Source: Pseudarthrobacter sp. NBSH8 (GTDB taxonomy: Bacteria > Actinomycetota > Actinomycetes > Actinomycetales > Micrococcaceae). Taken from it: a DNA stretch of 64,000 bases. Shown here one piece after another: positions 26,572-35,711 of this stretch. Where the stretch lies: NCBI RefSeq assembly GCF_014217545.1, contig NZ_CP043178.1:3100001-3164000 (forward strand), in the 5' to 3' direction. The stretch's first letter is position 1, and each line of letters opens with the position of its first letter. The translations under genes and the position numbers were made by a program. Under the pieces are notes generated by a model. That model had not been told where the DNA came from. It searched no databases and saw nothing but the letters and a program-made list of their open reading frames with translations.

Positions 26572-28014
26572 ATGCCCCAGTCTACCAAGGTCTTCCCATC
26601 CGTCCCGGTCACTTTCACCGGCCAGTCGCTGGTCTCCCATGCCGGTGCCAGGGTCCTGACTTCATTCATTGACGCCCTCGGGTTCCGGGATCTGTGCGAG
26701 GACCGGCTGGGCCAGTTCGTCCCCGCGATGGCCTCGCACCGGCCAGGGAGGCTGCTCGGGTCGCTGGCGGTGATGCTCGCCGCCGGCGGCGAGTACGCCT
26801 CCGACCTGGACATCCTGCGCTCCCAGCCCGGAGTGTTCGGGAAAGTGCCCTCGAACGCGACAGTCTCGCGGTTCTTCGAACGCACCGTGAAGAACCCGGA
26901 CGTTTTCGATTACGGTTTTTCGACCCTGTCCAAGGAACTGCGGACCCGGGCATGGGAAGCCGCGGGTGACCGCAGCCCGGCGGTGACGGCGACGGCCGCG
27001 GACCCGCTGGTCATCGACCTCGACGCCACACTGGTGGCCTCGCACTCCGAGAAGGAACGAGCCACCGGCAACTACAAGGGCGGGTTTGGATTCGCCCCGT
27101 TCACCGCCAGCATCGATTACGGTTCCGGCCGAGGCACCGGGGAGGAACTCGCGGTGCTGTTGCGCCACGGCGGGGCAACAGCGAACAACGCCGAGGACCA
27201 CATCCGCATCTTCGAGGCCGCCATCGCGGTCCTGCCCGACGCACTCTACGGTGAAGACGACGAACTGGACGGGGAGAAAATCCTGGTCCGCACCGACAGC
27301 GCCGGCGCGTCCCGGAAGTTCCTCTGGTACCTGCATTCGCGCGGCGTGCAGTTCTCCGTCTCGTACCCGGTTCCGGTCGGCAAGGCCCACATGATCGACT
27401 GGATCAACGACAAGAAATACTGGCAGCCGGCCCTGGACCAGGACGGCAACGAACGCGACGACGCCTGGGTCATCAACGCCACCCAGGTGATCCCGCTCGA
27501 GGACTACCCGCCCGGGACGAAGATCTTCCTGCGCGCCGAACCGCTGCACCCCGGTGCGACACCGACCCTGCTCGACATCGACGGTCACCGTGTAACAGCG
27601 TTCCTGACGAATGCCCCACGCTGGCACGGACCGTTCCTGGACGCCCGGCACCGGGCCCGCGGCCGCTGCGAGAACCGCATCAAGACGCTGAAGAACACCG
27701 GCCTGAGCAAGCTCCCCTTCTTCGATTTCGCCGCGAACCAGGCCTGGGCGAACCTCGCGGTCCTGGCCGCGAACCTGGTCTCCTGGCTCCAGCTCACCGC
27801 CCTGCCCGACGGCCACAAGGCACAGGGCTGGGACATCAAACGCTGGCGCTACCGGCTCTTCGCCACCGCCGGCAAGATCATCACCCGCGCCCGCCGGACC
27901 CACCTGCTGCTGCCCGACGCCGCACCGGAGAAACCCCTCATCGCCGCACTGCTCGAAGCGATCAGCCGGATCGCTGCAGCCGCTAACCGCCCCGCACACC
28001 TGCTGCGGACCTGA
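26572..28014 (+). CDS. IS1380 family DDE transposase
   Basis: A 480-aa transposase. The RNase H-like catalytic residues are visible: Asp149/Asp151 in VIDLDATLV, Asp242 in LVRTDSAGAS and Glu368 in RGRCENRIKTLKNTGLSKLPF (the IS4/IS1380-type C-terminal glutamate helix). The N-terminus (LTSFIDALGFRDLCEDRL, GGEYASDLDILR) matches the family. Length fits IS1380. The ATG directly follows the hairpin arm described above, with AAGGAG 10 nt upstream. Expected to act on its own terminal repeats. Confidence 0.96.
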   Translation: MPQSTKVFPSVPVTFTGQSLVSHAGARVLTSFIDALGFRDLCEDRLGQFVPAMASHRPGRLLGSLAVMLAAGGEYASDLDILRSQPGVFGKVPSNATVSRFFERTVKNPDVFDYGFSTLSKELRTRAWEAAGDRSPAVTATAADPLVIDLDATLVASHSEKERATGNYKGGFGFAPFTASIDYGSGRGTGEELAVLLRHGGATANNAEDHIRIFEAAIAVLPDALYGEDDELDGEKILVRTDSAGASRKFLWYLHSRGVQFSVSYPVPVGKAHMIDWINDKKYWQPALDQDGNERDDAWVINATQVIPLEDYPPGTKIFLRAEPLHPGATPTLLDIDGHRVTAFLTNAPRWHGPFLDARHRARGRCENRIKTLKNTGLSKLPFFDFAANQAWANLAVLAANLVSWLQLTALPDGHKAQGWDIKRWRYRLFATAGKIITRARRTHLLLPDAAPEKPLIAALLEAISRIAAAANRPAHLLRT

Positions 28015-28192
28015 CACCGCAGCCCCCGTCAACCAACGAGCCGGAAAGAGCACGCCAACGGGATCAGTGGAAGCCCGCGCCCCGCCCCGCGACCCCGGGG
28101 CCCTTCAGCCACGCCCTAAATCCGATCCAGCCCGCCGGGACGACAAAAACCCGGACCCGGCGCCCCGACCGCCGTCCGATGAAAAATCCGGG

Positions 28193-28241
28193 TTAGCGCC
28201 CATGCGGGACGCCAACATGGGCGCTAAGTGACCCCGCGTTG
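28193..28241. repeat. Right piece of the split 63-bp palindromic repeat
   Basis: After the TTAG duplication the palindrome resumes with CGCCCAT, a 13-nt loop (28204-28216) and the second arm ATGGGCGCTAAGTGACC to the final G at 28241. Removing the IS and one TTAG restores a 63-bp element with perfectly complementary 25-nt arms. Confidence 0.9.
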
Positions 28242-28243
28242 GA

Positions 28244-29173
28244 CTAGAGGGAGCGGAGTTTGGCCTTCTTGATCCTGGCGATGAGGCTGGTGAATCCTTC
28301 GGCAAGGTCATCCGCGTTGGCCTTGAAATAGGACCAGCCGGCGTTGATGAAAAATTCGTCGCGGCGGTTATCCCGCGACTGCTGTTCCCTCGTTCGGTGA
28401 TGCGCGCCGTCGTACTGCACTGCGATCCTGAAGCGCCGGTAGCCCACGTCGGCGGACGGCGACCACGGGTCATCCGGATCAAGGCGGAGCTGCAGTTCCG
28501 GCTCAGGAAGTCGGGCGTCCAGCATGGCCAGGCGTAGGAATGTCTCTGGAAACGAGTCCGCGCCGACTCTCATCTCGTCCAGGGCAAGCCGGGCCTTCTC
28601 CACACCCTTCATGTTTGGATGCTGCCGGATGAGCAATCGCAGTCCTTCCTTGAAGGCGTATGGTTCGGTCCTTCCTTCAAGACCGGGCCGAGGCATGCGG
28701 ATCAGCTGGTCGCCCATGGCGATCACGTATGCCAGCGGTAAGTGATGGGCCAAATCAAGCCAGGTCCGGGGCGGGACGGAGACTGGGATTCCGTCGATTT
28801 CCATGACCTCGCCGGGCAGCGTATGCACGCGATGGCCGGCCACTCCGGCACGGCGGACCCGAGGAAGTCCGTGGGGTTTGCTGAGGTGGATCGTTTCCTC
28901 CTTACCCAGCCCCGGCGGCAAGCCGAGCCCAATCAGTATTGCGGCGCTCTCATGGGAAACCCAGGCTCCGGGCGTTGCCGCGGCAAGGACCCGGGACCGT
29001 TCGGCAAGGACAAACTCACGGCCGGCAGGCAGGTAGATCAGCCGTCCGCCGTCGAGCACGTCCCCGGCGCGAAGTCGCTTGGGCGCGACCCCCAGCATCC
29101 GGGACTCATAGATGGTGAACGGCTGGGTGTTGAGCGTCTGCGGCAAGGGCGTGATGCGGACCATGTGCACCAT
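28244..29173 (-). CDS. DUF559-type protein with Vsr/PD-(D/E)XK-like C-terminus
   Basis: About 309 aa. The C-terminal part (FRIAVQYDGAHHRTREQQSRD, RRDEFFINAGWSYFKANADDL) has the D-G-x-H-H and R-R-D-E-x-x-x-x-G-W pattern of DUF559, a Vsr-like nuclease fold. The N-terminal half (VLDGGRLIYLPAGREFVLAERSRVLAAA, WVSHESAAILIGL) resembles the AbiEi-like domain often fused to it in actinobacteria. A role in DNA cleavage or mobile-element control is only a family-level guess. The start is uncertain (ATG 29173 or 29164; the frame opens to 29296 through a repeat copy). The gene is bracketed by two copies of the 63-bp palindrome. Confidence 0.75.
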   Translation of the reverse strand: MVHMVRITPLPQTLNTQPFTIYESRMLGVAPKRLRAGDVLDGGRLIYLPAGREFVLAERSRVLAAATPGAWVSHESAAILIGLGLPPGLGKEETIHLSKPHGLPRVRRAGVAGHRVHTLPGEVMEIDGIPVSVPPRTWLDLAHHLPLAYVIAMGDQLIRMPRPGLEGRTEPYAFKEGLRLLIRQHPNMKGVEKARLALDEMRVGADSFPETFLRLAMLDARLPEPELQLRLDPDDPWSPSADVGYRRFRIAVQYDGAHHRTREQQSRDNRRDEFFINAGWSYFKANADDLAEGFTSLIARIKKAKLRSL

Positions 29174-29230
29174 TCTGTCCGCACCGTTGAGAGGATACTG
29201 AGTTATCCACAGGCCCAGTTTCATCCACCC

Positions 29231-29293
29231 CAACGCGGGGTCACTTACGGCCCATCCGGGATGCCAACATGGGCCGTAAGTGACCCCGCGTTG
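29231..29293. repeat. 63-bp palindromic repeat, copy 2
   Basis: Arms of 25 nt (CAACGCGGGGTCACTTACG... at 29231-29255 and its exact complement at 29269-29293) around a 13-nt loop. The arm bases TACG differ from copy 1 (TAGC) on both sides together, so pairing is kept. It lies between the acyl-CoA synthetase stop and the DUF559 start. Confidence 0.92.
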
Positions 29294-29305
29294 CATTAGG
29301 GGTGG

Positions 29306-30982
29306 TCAGAGACCCAGCCGGGCCACGGCTTCCTCGCGCATCTCGACTTTGCGGATCTTCCCCGAAACGGTCATGGGGAAGCTTTCGCGGACGTCCACGT
29401 AGCGCGGGATCTTGTAGTGTGCCAGCTTCCCGTGGCAGAATTCGGCGACGGCTTCCACGTCCAGCGGTTCCGCTCCCGGAGCGAGGATGATGCAGGCCAT
29501 CAGTTCCTCGCCGTATTTGGCATCTGGCACTCCGATCACCTGCACATCCTGGATGGACGGGTGGCTGTACAGGAATTCCTCGATTTCGCGCGGGTAGATG
29601 TTCTCGCCGCCGCGGATCACCATGTCCTTGATCCGGCCCTCGATGACCACGTAGCCGCCGTCGTCCATCCGCGCGAGGTCGCCGGTGTGCATCCAGCCGT
29701 CGGCATCGATGGCTTCCGCGGTCTTGTCCGGCTGGTCCCAGTACCCCTGCATCACGGCGTAACCCCGGGTGCACAGCTCTCCGATCCCGCCGCGCTCCAG
29801 CACCTCGCCGGTGCCCGGGTCCACGATCTGGCTTTCCAGCCTCGGCATGGTGCGGCCCACGGTCTCGGTGCGCTGTTGAGGGGTGTCACCGTTCCGGGTC
29901 ATGGTGGACACCGGGGAGGTCTCGGTCATGCCGTAGCAAATGGCCACATCCACCATGTGCATCTCCGAGATCACCCGGTTCATCACGTCAATGGGGCACA
30001 CCGATCCTGCCATCACGCCGGTCCGGAGCGTGGCCAGGTCGTAGGAGGCAAAGTCCGGCAGCGCCAGCTCCGCGATGAACATGGTGGGCACGCCGTACAG
30101 CGATGTCCCGCCGAAGTCCTGGACCGCTTCCAGCGCGGCCGCCGGCGTGAAGCCGCGGCCGGGGATGATGGTGGCCGCACCGTGGCTGAGGGCGGCAAGG
30201 TTGCCGATCACCATCCCGAAGCAGTGGTAGAACGGCACCGGGATCACCACCCGGTCGTGCTCGGTGTAGCCCAGCAGTTCACCGATGGAGTAGCCGTTGT
30301 TCAGGATGTTGTGGTGCGTCAGCGTTGCGCCTTTGGGGAAGCCCGTGGTCCCGGAGGTGTACTGCAGGTTGATGGGATCGTGCGGGCCCAGCTCCGCCAT
30401 GCGGTCCTTCAAGCCGGAATGCCCGACGGCGTCTGCCCGCTTCAGCAGCTCGGCGTACGTCAGCTCCCCGTCGCTTTGGGGGTCCCCGGCGTCGAGCCCG
30501 TCCACGCCGTAGTCCGGCAGGAACACCAGTTCCCGCAGGTCCGGGCAGCCGGCGAGCGCCTGGCGCGCCATCCCCACGTAGTCGCTGTTCCGGTCCGTCG
30601 GTGCCGTAACCAGCATGCGCATGCCGTTCTGCTTCACCACAAACTCCAGCTCGTGGCTCCGGTAGGCCGGGTTCACATTGACCAGGATGGCGCCGGCCTT
30701 GGCCGTGGCGTACTGCAGCAGCGTCCACTCGGCGCAGTTCGGGCTCCAGATGCCCACCCGGTCCCCCTTGGCCACGCCCGAGGCAAGGAGTGCCCTCGCG
30801 AGGCGATCGACGTCGTCGTTCATTTTGGTGTAGCTCCAGCGGCGGGCGTCGGCGCCCGGCACCGGTGCGGCTTCGATCAGCGCGTCGTGGAAGGGGAACC
30901 GGGCCATCACCCGCTCGAAGTTCTGGCCGATGGTTTCCTCGAGGAGCAGGACGTCAGTGTCCCCGGCTGTGTAAGCGCGCAT
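29306..30982 (-). CDS. AMP-binding acyl-CoA synthetase (FadD-like)
   Basis: A 558-aa adenylate-forming ligase that activates a carboxylic or fatty acid to acyl-CoA. Visible motifs are the P-loop INLQYTSGTTGFPKGATLTH, VPFYHCFGMVIGNLA, ICYGMTETSPVS (motif with Tyr/Thr-Glu), DGWMHTGDLARMDDGGYVVIEGRIKDMVIRGGENIYP and C-terminal Lys in TVSGKIRKVEMRE. The length and motifs suit medium-chain or fatty-acid ligases (the 3-(methylthio)propionyl/FadD group). It stands alone on the minus strand, with the 63-bp repeat just past its stop. Chain-length preference is not readable. Confidence 0.93.
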   Translation of the reverse strand: MRAYTAGDTDVLLLEETIGQNFERVMARFPFHDALIEAAPVPGADARRWSYTKMNDDVDRLARALLASGVAKGDRVGIWSPNCAEWTLLQYATAKAGAILVNVNPAYRSHELEFVVKQNGMRMLVTAPTDRNSDYVGMARQALAGCPDLRELVFLPDYGVDGLDAGDPQSDGELTYAELLKRADAVGHSGLKDRMAELGPHDPINLQYTSGTTGFPKGATLTHHNILNNGYSIGELLGYTEHDRVVIPVPFYHCFGMVIGNLAALSHGAATIIPGRGFTPAAALEAVQDFGGTSLYGVPTMFIAELALPDFASYDLATLRTGVMAGSVCPIDVMNRVISEMHMVDVAICYGMTETSPVSTMTRNGDTPQQRTETVGRTMPRLESQIVDPGTGEVLERGGIGELCTRGYAVMQGYWDQPDKTAEAIDADGWMHTGDLARMDDGGYVVIEGRIKDMVIRGGENIYPREIEEFLYSHPSIQDVQVIGVPDAKYGEELMACIILAPGAEPLDVEAVAEFCHGKLAHYKIPRYVDVRESFPMTVSGKIRKVEMREEAVARLGL

Positions 30983-31097
30983 GCTGGCACGCTACCGCCT
31001 GGCCCCCGGCAATGAAAGCGCAAGAGAAGCGCAACAGCAGGGTGTCCGTGCGTAAACAGGGCGGGCCTGCATGCCGAGTCCCGGTATTGTGAAATCC

Positions 31098-31376
31098 ATG
31101 AGTGAACCCATCGACCTGCAGGCAACGTTCATCCCCAACGACGGCGAGTTCTTCCGTGTGAAGCTCGCCCTGGAAATCGCCATCGACGAGGTGGTCAACG
31201 AAGCCGGCTGCATCCGCTACGAGCTGACCGAAGCCACCGAAGAGAAGCTGGTCCTGACGGAACAGTGGGAATCCGAGGAACTGCTTGCGAAGCACTCCAA
31301 GGGCACCGCCGTCCAGGACCTGAACGAATCCCTGAGCGCGCTGCTGGCCGAGCCCGTGCAGCTGGAACGCCTTTAA
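31098..31376 (+). CDS. Antibiotic biosynthesis monooxygenase (ABM) domain protein
   Basis: A 92-aa ferredoxin-like fold protein. EFFRVKLALEIAIDEVVNEAGCIRYELTEATEEKLVLTEQWESEELLAKHSKGTAVQDL is the ABM/YgiN pattern (G-C-x-x-Y-E, W-x-x-x-E-x-L-x-x-H). Such proteins act as small quinone or flavin-free monooxygenases or as heme/quinone-handling proteins. The ATG at 31098 gives the standard size. It converges with the thioredoxin gene over a palindromic repeat. Substrate unknown. Confidence 0.88.
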   Translation: MSEPIDLQATFIPNDGEFFRVKLALEIAIDEVVNEAGCIRYELTEATEEKLVLTEQWESEELLAKHSKGTAVQDLNESLSALLAEPVQLERL

Positions 31377-31381
31377 CAAAC

Positions 31382-31444
31382 AAACGCGGGGTCACTTCGC
31401 GCCCATCTAACCAAGATTTATGGGCGCGAAGTGACCCCGCGTTG
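31382..31444. repeat. 63-bp palindromic repeat, copy 3
   Basis: Arms 31382-31406 and 31420-31444 around a 13-nt loop (31407-31419). The core TCACTTCGCGCCCAT differs from copies 1 and 2 at the same variable positions, again changed in both arms. It sits between two convergent genes and could act as a bidirectional terminator, although there is no T tract. Confidence 0.92.
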
Positions 31445-31457
31445 CAGTTAAGGGCGC

Positions 31458-31904
31458 TTAGATATCCGGGATCTGTGTGCCGTCCTGGGGGCCGGACGTC
31501 CTTCCGGCGGTGGCCGGGTTGCTTTCCGCGGCTGCTGCGGCTTCCGCCTGCGAGCGCGCCACATGGGCGTGGACCTCGTCCATGTCCAGGGCCTTCACGG
31601 CGTCAACAACCTGCTCCAGCTGCTGGGCGTTCAGGGCACCCGGCTGGGAGAAGACCAGGACCTTTTCGCGGAACGCCATCAGCGTGGGGATGGACGTGAT
31701 GCCGGCCTCGGCGGCGAGCTGCTGCTGGGCCTCAGTGTCCACCTTCGTGAACAGGACGTCGGAGTGCTTCTCCGAAGCAGCGCTGTACGTGGGCCCGAAC
31801 TGCTTGCAGGGACCGCACCATTCAGCCCAGAAGTCCACCAGGACAATATCGTTGCCTTCGATGGTCGATGCGAACTGTTCACCTGTGATATCTACGGTAG
31901 CCAT
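31458..31904 (-). CDS. Thioredoxin with C-terminal extension
   Basis: A 148-aa protein. VLVDFWAEWCGPCKQFGP holds the redox pair Cys30/Cys33 and the cis-Pro loop is ITSIPTLMAFREKVLVF, as in TrxA. The thioredoxin fold ends near residue 115; the remaining ~33 residues (Ala/Glu-rich, then SNPATAGRTSGPQDGTQIPDI) are not part of the fold and are longer than the standard 105-110 aa. It reduces disulfides in cytoplasmic proteins. The start at 31904 is supported by the family N-terminus MATVDITGEQF; GAAGG lies unusually close to it. Confidence 0.92.
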   Translation of the reverse strand: MATVDITGEQFASTIEGNDIVLVDFWAEWCGPCKQFGPTYSAASEKHSDVLFTKVDTEAQQQLAAEAGITSIPTLMAFREKVLVFSQPGALNAQQLEQVVDAVKALDMDEVHAHVARSQAEAAAAAESNPATAGRTSGPQDGTQIPDI

Positions 31905-32064
31905 GCCTTCAACGGTACGCGAGGCGCGGGCCGATGTCCCGGCCGGGCGTCCCCTGTTCGCTCCCCGCGTCATCGGGAATACCCGGCGGGGGCCGTATAC
32001 ACCGGGCATTGCGAGGCTTACCCTTGGGGTCATCAGCCGCTGACTGCCGCATCCAGGAGGGTTC

Positions 32065-33014
<950 letters not shown>

Positions 33015-33018
<4 letters not shown>

Positions 33019-33815
33019 GCACCACGCTGCCGCTGTTCCGCCGGGCCTTCTTGGATTCCTGGCGCTCCACCACGGCATGGGCCGCCGGCCTGGCAGGCGC
33101 CACGTTCCTCTACCTGCCGCTGTACCCGTCCATCGGCGGGAGTACAGAGATGCAGGGCATGATCGATTCCCTCCCGGCCGAGATGACCAAGGCGCTGAAC
33201 TACGACCAGATCGCCACCGGTCCCGGGTACACGCAGGCCACGCTGTTCGGCCTGATTGGCTTCCTGCTGATGACCATCGCTTCTGTCGGTTGGGGTGCCG
33301 CCGCAGTGGGCGGCGACGAGGAGTCGGGGCAGCTGGAGCTGACCCTCGCGCACGGGGTGACCCGCGTCCAGGTGGTCCTGGAGCGAGCGCTGTCCCTGTT
33401 CCTGCGCTTGGTGCTGCTCGCGGCCCTGGTCTTTGTGCTGGTCAGGCTGCTTAACGATTCCGCCCAGCTGGCCATCAGGCCCGAGAACCTCTTCGGCGCA
33501 GCCGTGCTGTTTGCCGGGCTGGCACTGCTGAGCGGAACAGCCGCGCTATGCGCCGGCGCTATGTCCGGAAGACGGACGTTCGGACTGGCCGCGGGCGCCG
33601 CCGTCGGCGTCCTTGGATACACCTTCAACGCCGTCGGCCGGCAGAGCGAGGACGTTGAGTGGCTGCTGAATCTGAGCCCATACCACTGGGCTTACGGTAA
33701 TTCACCGGTGGTCAACGGTGCGGACTGGGCTGCGGCCGGGTGGCTCTGGGGACTTTCAGCAGCTCTGGTGGCCGTAGCCGCGTTCGCTGTGAACAGGCGC
33801 GACGTCGGCACTTAG
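33015..33815 (+). CDS. ABC-2 type transporter permease
   Basis: A 266-aa membrane protein with about six spans (for example FGLIGFLLMTIASVGWGAAAVGGDEESG and LFAGLALLSGTAALCAGAMSG). GDEESGQLELTLAHGVTR is the coupling region found in ABC-2 exporters with TnrB2/bacitracin-like permeases. Its ATG overlaps the ATPase stop. It forms the membrane part of that exporter. The substrate is unknown. Confidence 0.9.
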
Positions 33816-33877
33816 CCTTCCGGGTGACCGGCGGTCAGGGTTGGCGGCGGTCAGGCCTTGGTTCACAGGTAAGGAGG

Positions 33878-34432
33878 TCAGGCGCGGGCGTCCCAATGGT
33901 GCGGCGCCGGCGTCCGGCTGCCGGGCAGTGCGTTGGCCTCGCGCCATTCGTGGATCCATTCGGGCAGCACCATGTCCGCCGGGGGCTGCCCGAACTCGCG
34001 CAGGATCTCCTCCTGGCTCACGGGCCTGCCCTTGCTGACCAGGCGGGTGGCGATGTAGGCACGCGCGTAAATCTCGCCGTCGGATACCATGCGCTGCTCA
34101 AAGTAGATGGCCTTGGCATCCAGGCCGAGGATCTTTGTTTCGATGGTGTACCGCTGCCACAGCTGCAGCGACTTCCGGAAGGCGATGGTCTCCCCCGCCG
34201 CCACCGGGGTCCAGCTGCGCCGGCGCATCGTCTTCCACACGCCGCTGCGGACCATCAGGTCGAACCGGCCCAGGTCCATGAGGGAAAAGTACATGCCGTT
34301 GTTAACGTGCATGGCGATGTCGATGTCGGTGGGCAGGACGCGCAGCGGCAGGGACGATGTGTCCCAGATGGTCAGCGCAGAACGGCGGGCGGCGGTGAAC
34401 AGCATCAGGAGCGTTCGCAAAAGCAGGTGCAT
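33878..34432 (-). CDS. Acyl-CoA thioesterase-like hot-dog protein (4HBT/FadM-like)
   Basis: A 184-aa hot-dog fold protein. LRVLPTDIDIAMHVNNGMYFSLMDLGRFDLM contains the D-x-x-x-H-V-N-N pattern of 4-hydroxybenzoyl-CoA thioesterase-like enzymes, and the paired strands continue in FRKSLQLWQRYTIETKILGLDAKAIYFEQRM. An N-terminal hydrophobic helix (LLLRTLLMLFTAARR) may bring it to the membrane. A promoter with -35 and -10 boxes ends at the ATG, so its message may be leaderless. It is divergent from the K+ channel gene. Exact acyl substrate unknown. Confidence 0.87.
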   Translation of the reverse strand: MHLLLRTLLMLFTAARRSALTIWDTSSLPLRVLPTDIDIAMHVNNGMYFSLMDLGRFDLMVRSGVWKTMRRRSWTPVAAGETIAFRKSLQLWQRYTIETKILGLDAKAIYFEQRMVSDGEIYARAYIATRLVSKGRPVSQEEILREFGQPPADMVLPEWIHEWREANALPGSRTPAPHHWDARA

Positions 34433-34438
34433 GCCTAT

Positions 34439-34466
34439 ATGTTACCCGGCAGTAACTTACTGACAA
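34439..34466 (-). promoter_or_regulatory. Likely leaderless promoter of the thioesterase gene with an inverted repeat
   Basis: On the minus strand a -35 TTGTCA (34461-34466) and a -10 TAACAT (34439-34444) are separated by 16 nt, and the start codon lies only 6 nt past the -10 box, so transcription should begin at or next to the ATG. An inverted repeat GTTAC-N6-GTAAC (34441-34456) fills the spacer and could be an operator. Confidence 0.55.
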
Positions 34467-34503
34467 GTTAAAAGAAGTAGGGCAGCCACGTAGGATGTGG
34501 CGC

Positions 34504-35238
34504 ATGACGCAACAACGCTACCGGGACCTTGCCGAGTGGCCGCTGATGGGAACGGCCCTGGTTTTCCTGGCGGCCTATGCGTGGCAGGTGATTGGCCGGG
34601 TCGAGGGCAGCGGCGCGGAATGGCTTGAGACGGTGATGTGGTTGACATGGAGTATTTTCGTCCTGGATTACGCCGCGAACCTGTGGCTGGCCAGAGAGCG
34701 ACGCCGCTGGTTCCTGTGGAACCTGCACGAACTCCTGATCGTGGCCCTTCCATTCTTACGGCCGCTGCGCCTGCTCCGGCTGGTCAGACTGCTTTCGGTC
34801 CTACACAGGACCATCGGCGAAACCCTGAGGGGCCGGGTGGTCACGTACGTGGCCGGTTCGGCGGCGCTCCTGGTATTCGTTGGCGCGCTGGCGGTGCTGG
34901 ACATTGAACAGTCTGCCCCGGATGCCAAGATCCTGACCTTCGGAGACGCCCTGTGGTGGGCCATCACCACCATCACCACCGTGGGTTACGGCGATATGTA
35001 CCCTGTGACGCCGATCGGCAGGATGGTTGCCGCGGCCCTCATGATGAGTGGCATCGCCGTGCTGGGTGTGGTCACGGCATCCATCGCTTCCTGGTTGGTC
35101 CAGCGCGTCGAGGAGTCCACTGAAGCTGCCGCGGAGTCCATAGAGGAACCCTTGCGGGCAGAACTGGCCGGCCTGGTCACGGAGATCGCTGCGCTGCGGC
35201 GCGAGGTGGCCGAGCTCAAGGACCGCCCAACGTTGTAG
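34504..35238 (+). CDS. Voltage-gated-like potassium channel
   Basis: About 244 aa. Several N-terminal spans (MGTALVFLAAYAWQVIG, VMWLTWSIFVLDYAANLWL) and an Arg-rich S4-like segment (PLRLLRLVRLLSVLHR) lead to a pore with the K+ selectivity filter TTVGYGD (~158-164). The C-terminus is a Glu/Ala-rich coiled-coil-like tail (EESTEAAAESIEEPLRAEL) that may drive tetramer assembly. It should conduct K+ across the cytoplasmic membrane. The ATG at 34504 is preferred to the one at 34495 on spacing to AGGA, with low certainty. Confidence 0.9.
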   Translation: MTQQRYRDLAEWPLMGTALVFLAAYAWQVIGRVEGSGAEWLETVMWLTWSIFVLDYAANLWLARERRRWFLWNLHELLIVALPFLRPLRLLRLVRLLSVLHRTIGETLRGRVVTYVAGSAALLVFVGALAVLDIEQSAPDAKILTFGDALWWAITTITTVGYGDMYPVTPIGRMVAAALMMSGIAVLGVVTASIASWLVQRVEESTEAAAESIEEPLRAELAGLVTEIAALRREVAELKDRPTL

Positions 35239-35711
35239 AAATGTCCAGCGGGCCGGGCAGCCGGACACCGGGTAGCCGCCGCCAGGACTGCGAGTAGGCG
35301 CCGCCTCCGGGCCACGTACCCGGCGCAAAAATTCAGGTATCGCCTACTGGTGCAGCGCCCGTCGCAGCTTCCTAGACTCGAAACTCGTAGGGCTGAACAA
35401 GTTGCCGGCGCATCCTCCGAGCTGGGGTGGATGATGCCGCTTCATAGCGGAGCATCCGTATCTTCTGGGTATGCGGGCGCTCCCATCATGCGCTTCCGTG
35501 CGCGGTTCCGTTCAAAGACCGGGACCGCGCAGCGCATCACACCTCGATCCGTCCCGCATATGTAGTTTGCGGCGGCCTTGCCGCCTCAGTTGCGGGTCCG
35601 ACCTGCGACGGGCCACCCATGTATCAGTTGAGTCCAAAAATTCCCGAACCACCCCGCCGAAATTTTGAAACCGACGTCCCACGGGCCGATCTCCTCACCG
35701 GCCGCCAGCCG
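35239..35711 (+). other. 473-nt gene-free leader region before the LysM gene
   Basis: No credible ORF. The strongest structure is a long hairpin at 35488-35537: an inner stem GCGCGGTTCCG/CGGGACCGCGC with one wobble pair, framed by ATGCGC and GCGCAT. A smaller GGCGG/CCGCC hairpin follows near 35571. These may shape a long LysM 5' leader. I compared it with the c-di-AMP riboswitch that precedes many actinobacterial cell-wall genes and could not find its conserved blocks. Confidence 0.45.

Larger units (their letters stand above)
26452..28192 (+). mobile_element. IS1380-family insertion sequence, apparently intact
   Basis: A 1741-bp element. The terminal inverted repeats begin CCCGGGGTTTTCATC at the left (26452-26466) and, on the opposite strand, CCCGGATTTTTCATC at the right (28178-28192), 13 of 15 identical. 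TTAG flanks both ends (26448-26451, 28193-28196), a 4-bp target duplication as known for IS1380. The single transposase reads through without a stop. The intact repeats and duplication indicate a recent insertion. About 180 nt between the transposase stop and the right end contain no ORF. Confidence 0.95.

Noticed and set aside
26434-31444. Composite transposon or phage-like region at 26-31 kb
   Set aside because: Only one IS copy is present; the repeats are short palindromes, and the flanking genes are ordinary chromosomal ones.
35239-35711. c-di-AMP riboswitch before the LysM gene
   Set aside because: The conserved blocks (GGGGAACC, GGGTGAATC, AGCTAACC types) are not present, so I list it only as a structured leader.
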